A stretch of 64,000 bases of DNA, taken from Methanococcoides burtonii DSM 6242. GTDB lineage: Archaea; Halobacteriota; Methanosarcinia; Methanosarcinales; Methanosarcinaceae. The DNA is taken from NCBI RefSeq assembly GCF_000013725.1, contig NC_007955.1, positions 1,581,579 through 1,645,578 on the forward strand, written 5' to 3'. The notes under the pieces were generated by a model, which was not told the origin of the DNA, ran no database searches, and saw nothing but the letters and a program-made list of their open reading frames with translations. The position numbers and the translations under genes were made by a program. Within the stretch, counting starts at the first letter, position 1. Each line of letters starts with the position of its first letter. This document shows positions 63,865 through 64,000 of the stretch, in pieces.

Positions 63865-64000
63865 ACATCAAACATCTTGAATATATTAAATTATTTCGTT
63901 AAAAAATAAGTTGGAAATAATAATTTGTCCGCAGAGTCAATATTTAAATAAACTATGAAATGTGGTCGTTACCACATTATCCAAACAAGATGCATACCAG

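Overview
The window comes from a methylotrophic methanogenic archaeon of the Methanosarcinaceae. It carries the eight-gene mtrEDCBAFGH methyltransferase operon, hdrCB, beta-RFAP synthase (methanopterin synthesis), a cupin-type phosphoglucose isomerase, a DUF1699 protein, RNase P subunit Rnp4, Nop5/fibrillarin, archaeal SRP RNA next to tRNA-Ser, and several PGF-CTERM surface proteins. Methanococcoides or a close relative is the best guess, but the genus is inferred. I read the stop codon of essentially every intact gene: all are TAA or TGA and none is TAG, as expected where TAG is kept for pyrrolysine.

Layout. 1-12 kb holds housekeeping and DNA-repair genes: rad50 (partial)/mre11, pgi, an NrpRII-like regulator, a RecJ-like DHH protein with a putative nuclease, an MBL hydrolase, rnp4, tRNA-Ser, SRP RNA, a two-domain KaiC-like ATPase and xseAB. 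12-21.7 kb is the methanogenesis core (hdrCB, mtr operon, U32-family gene). Between hdrB and mtrH lies a decayed, internally deleted copy of mtrA-mtrF-mtrH.

22-35.9 kb is an AT-rich accessory island. It contains a frameshifted membrane/zinc-ribbon gene, a surface-protein tail remnant, a HIT gene and its truncated duplicate on either side of a Fic gene, and a compact system: divergent vsr, then a six-gene operon (two paralogous DUF1232-like proteins, a PLD-helicase fusion, a 53-residue protein, a DndD-like SMC ATPase with zinc hook, a small possibly DndE-like protein), closed by a convergent cytosine-5 methyltransferase. A GNAT toxin-like pair and tRNA-Gln border it. I do not recognise this combination as a named system; it looks like an ATP-dependent restriction or defence locus that uses 5-methylcytosine as the self mark.

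35.9-52.8 kb holds a DRG GTPase, moeA and ilvE, then a roughly 10-kb corrinoid-uptake and surface-protein module (btuDCF, a triple-DUF4430 protein, two PQQ-type beta-propellers). This module sits between tRNA-Arg and a degenerate copy of that tRNA's upstream region and 5' end. modABC follows. 52.9-64 kb holds mostly single genes: a frameshifted CoA-binding protein, a thioesterase, a HAD hydrolase, a response regulator, a gamma carbonic anhydrase interrupted by one in-frame TAG, rhodanese, flpA/nop5/beta-RFAP synthase, a DUF2953/YtfJ pair, an XPD/DinG-type helicase and a type IV pilin.
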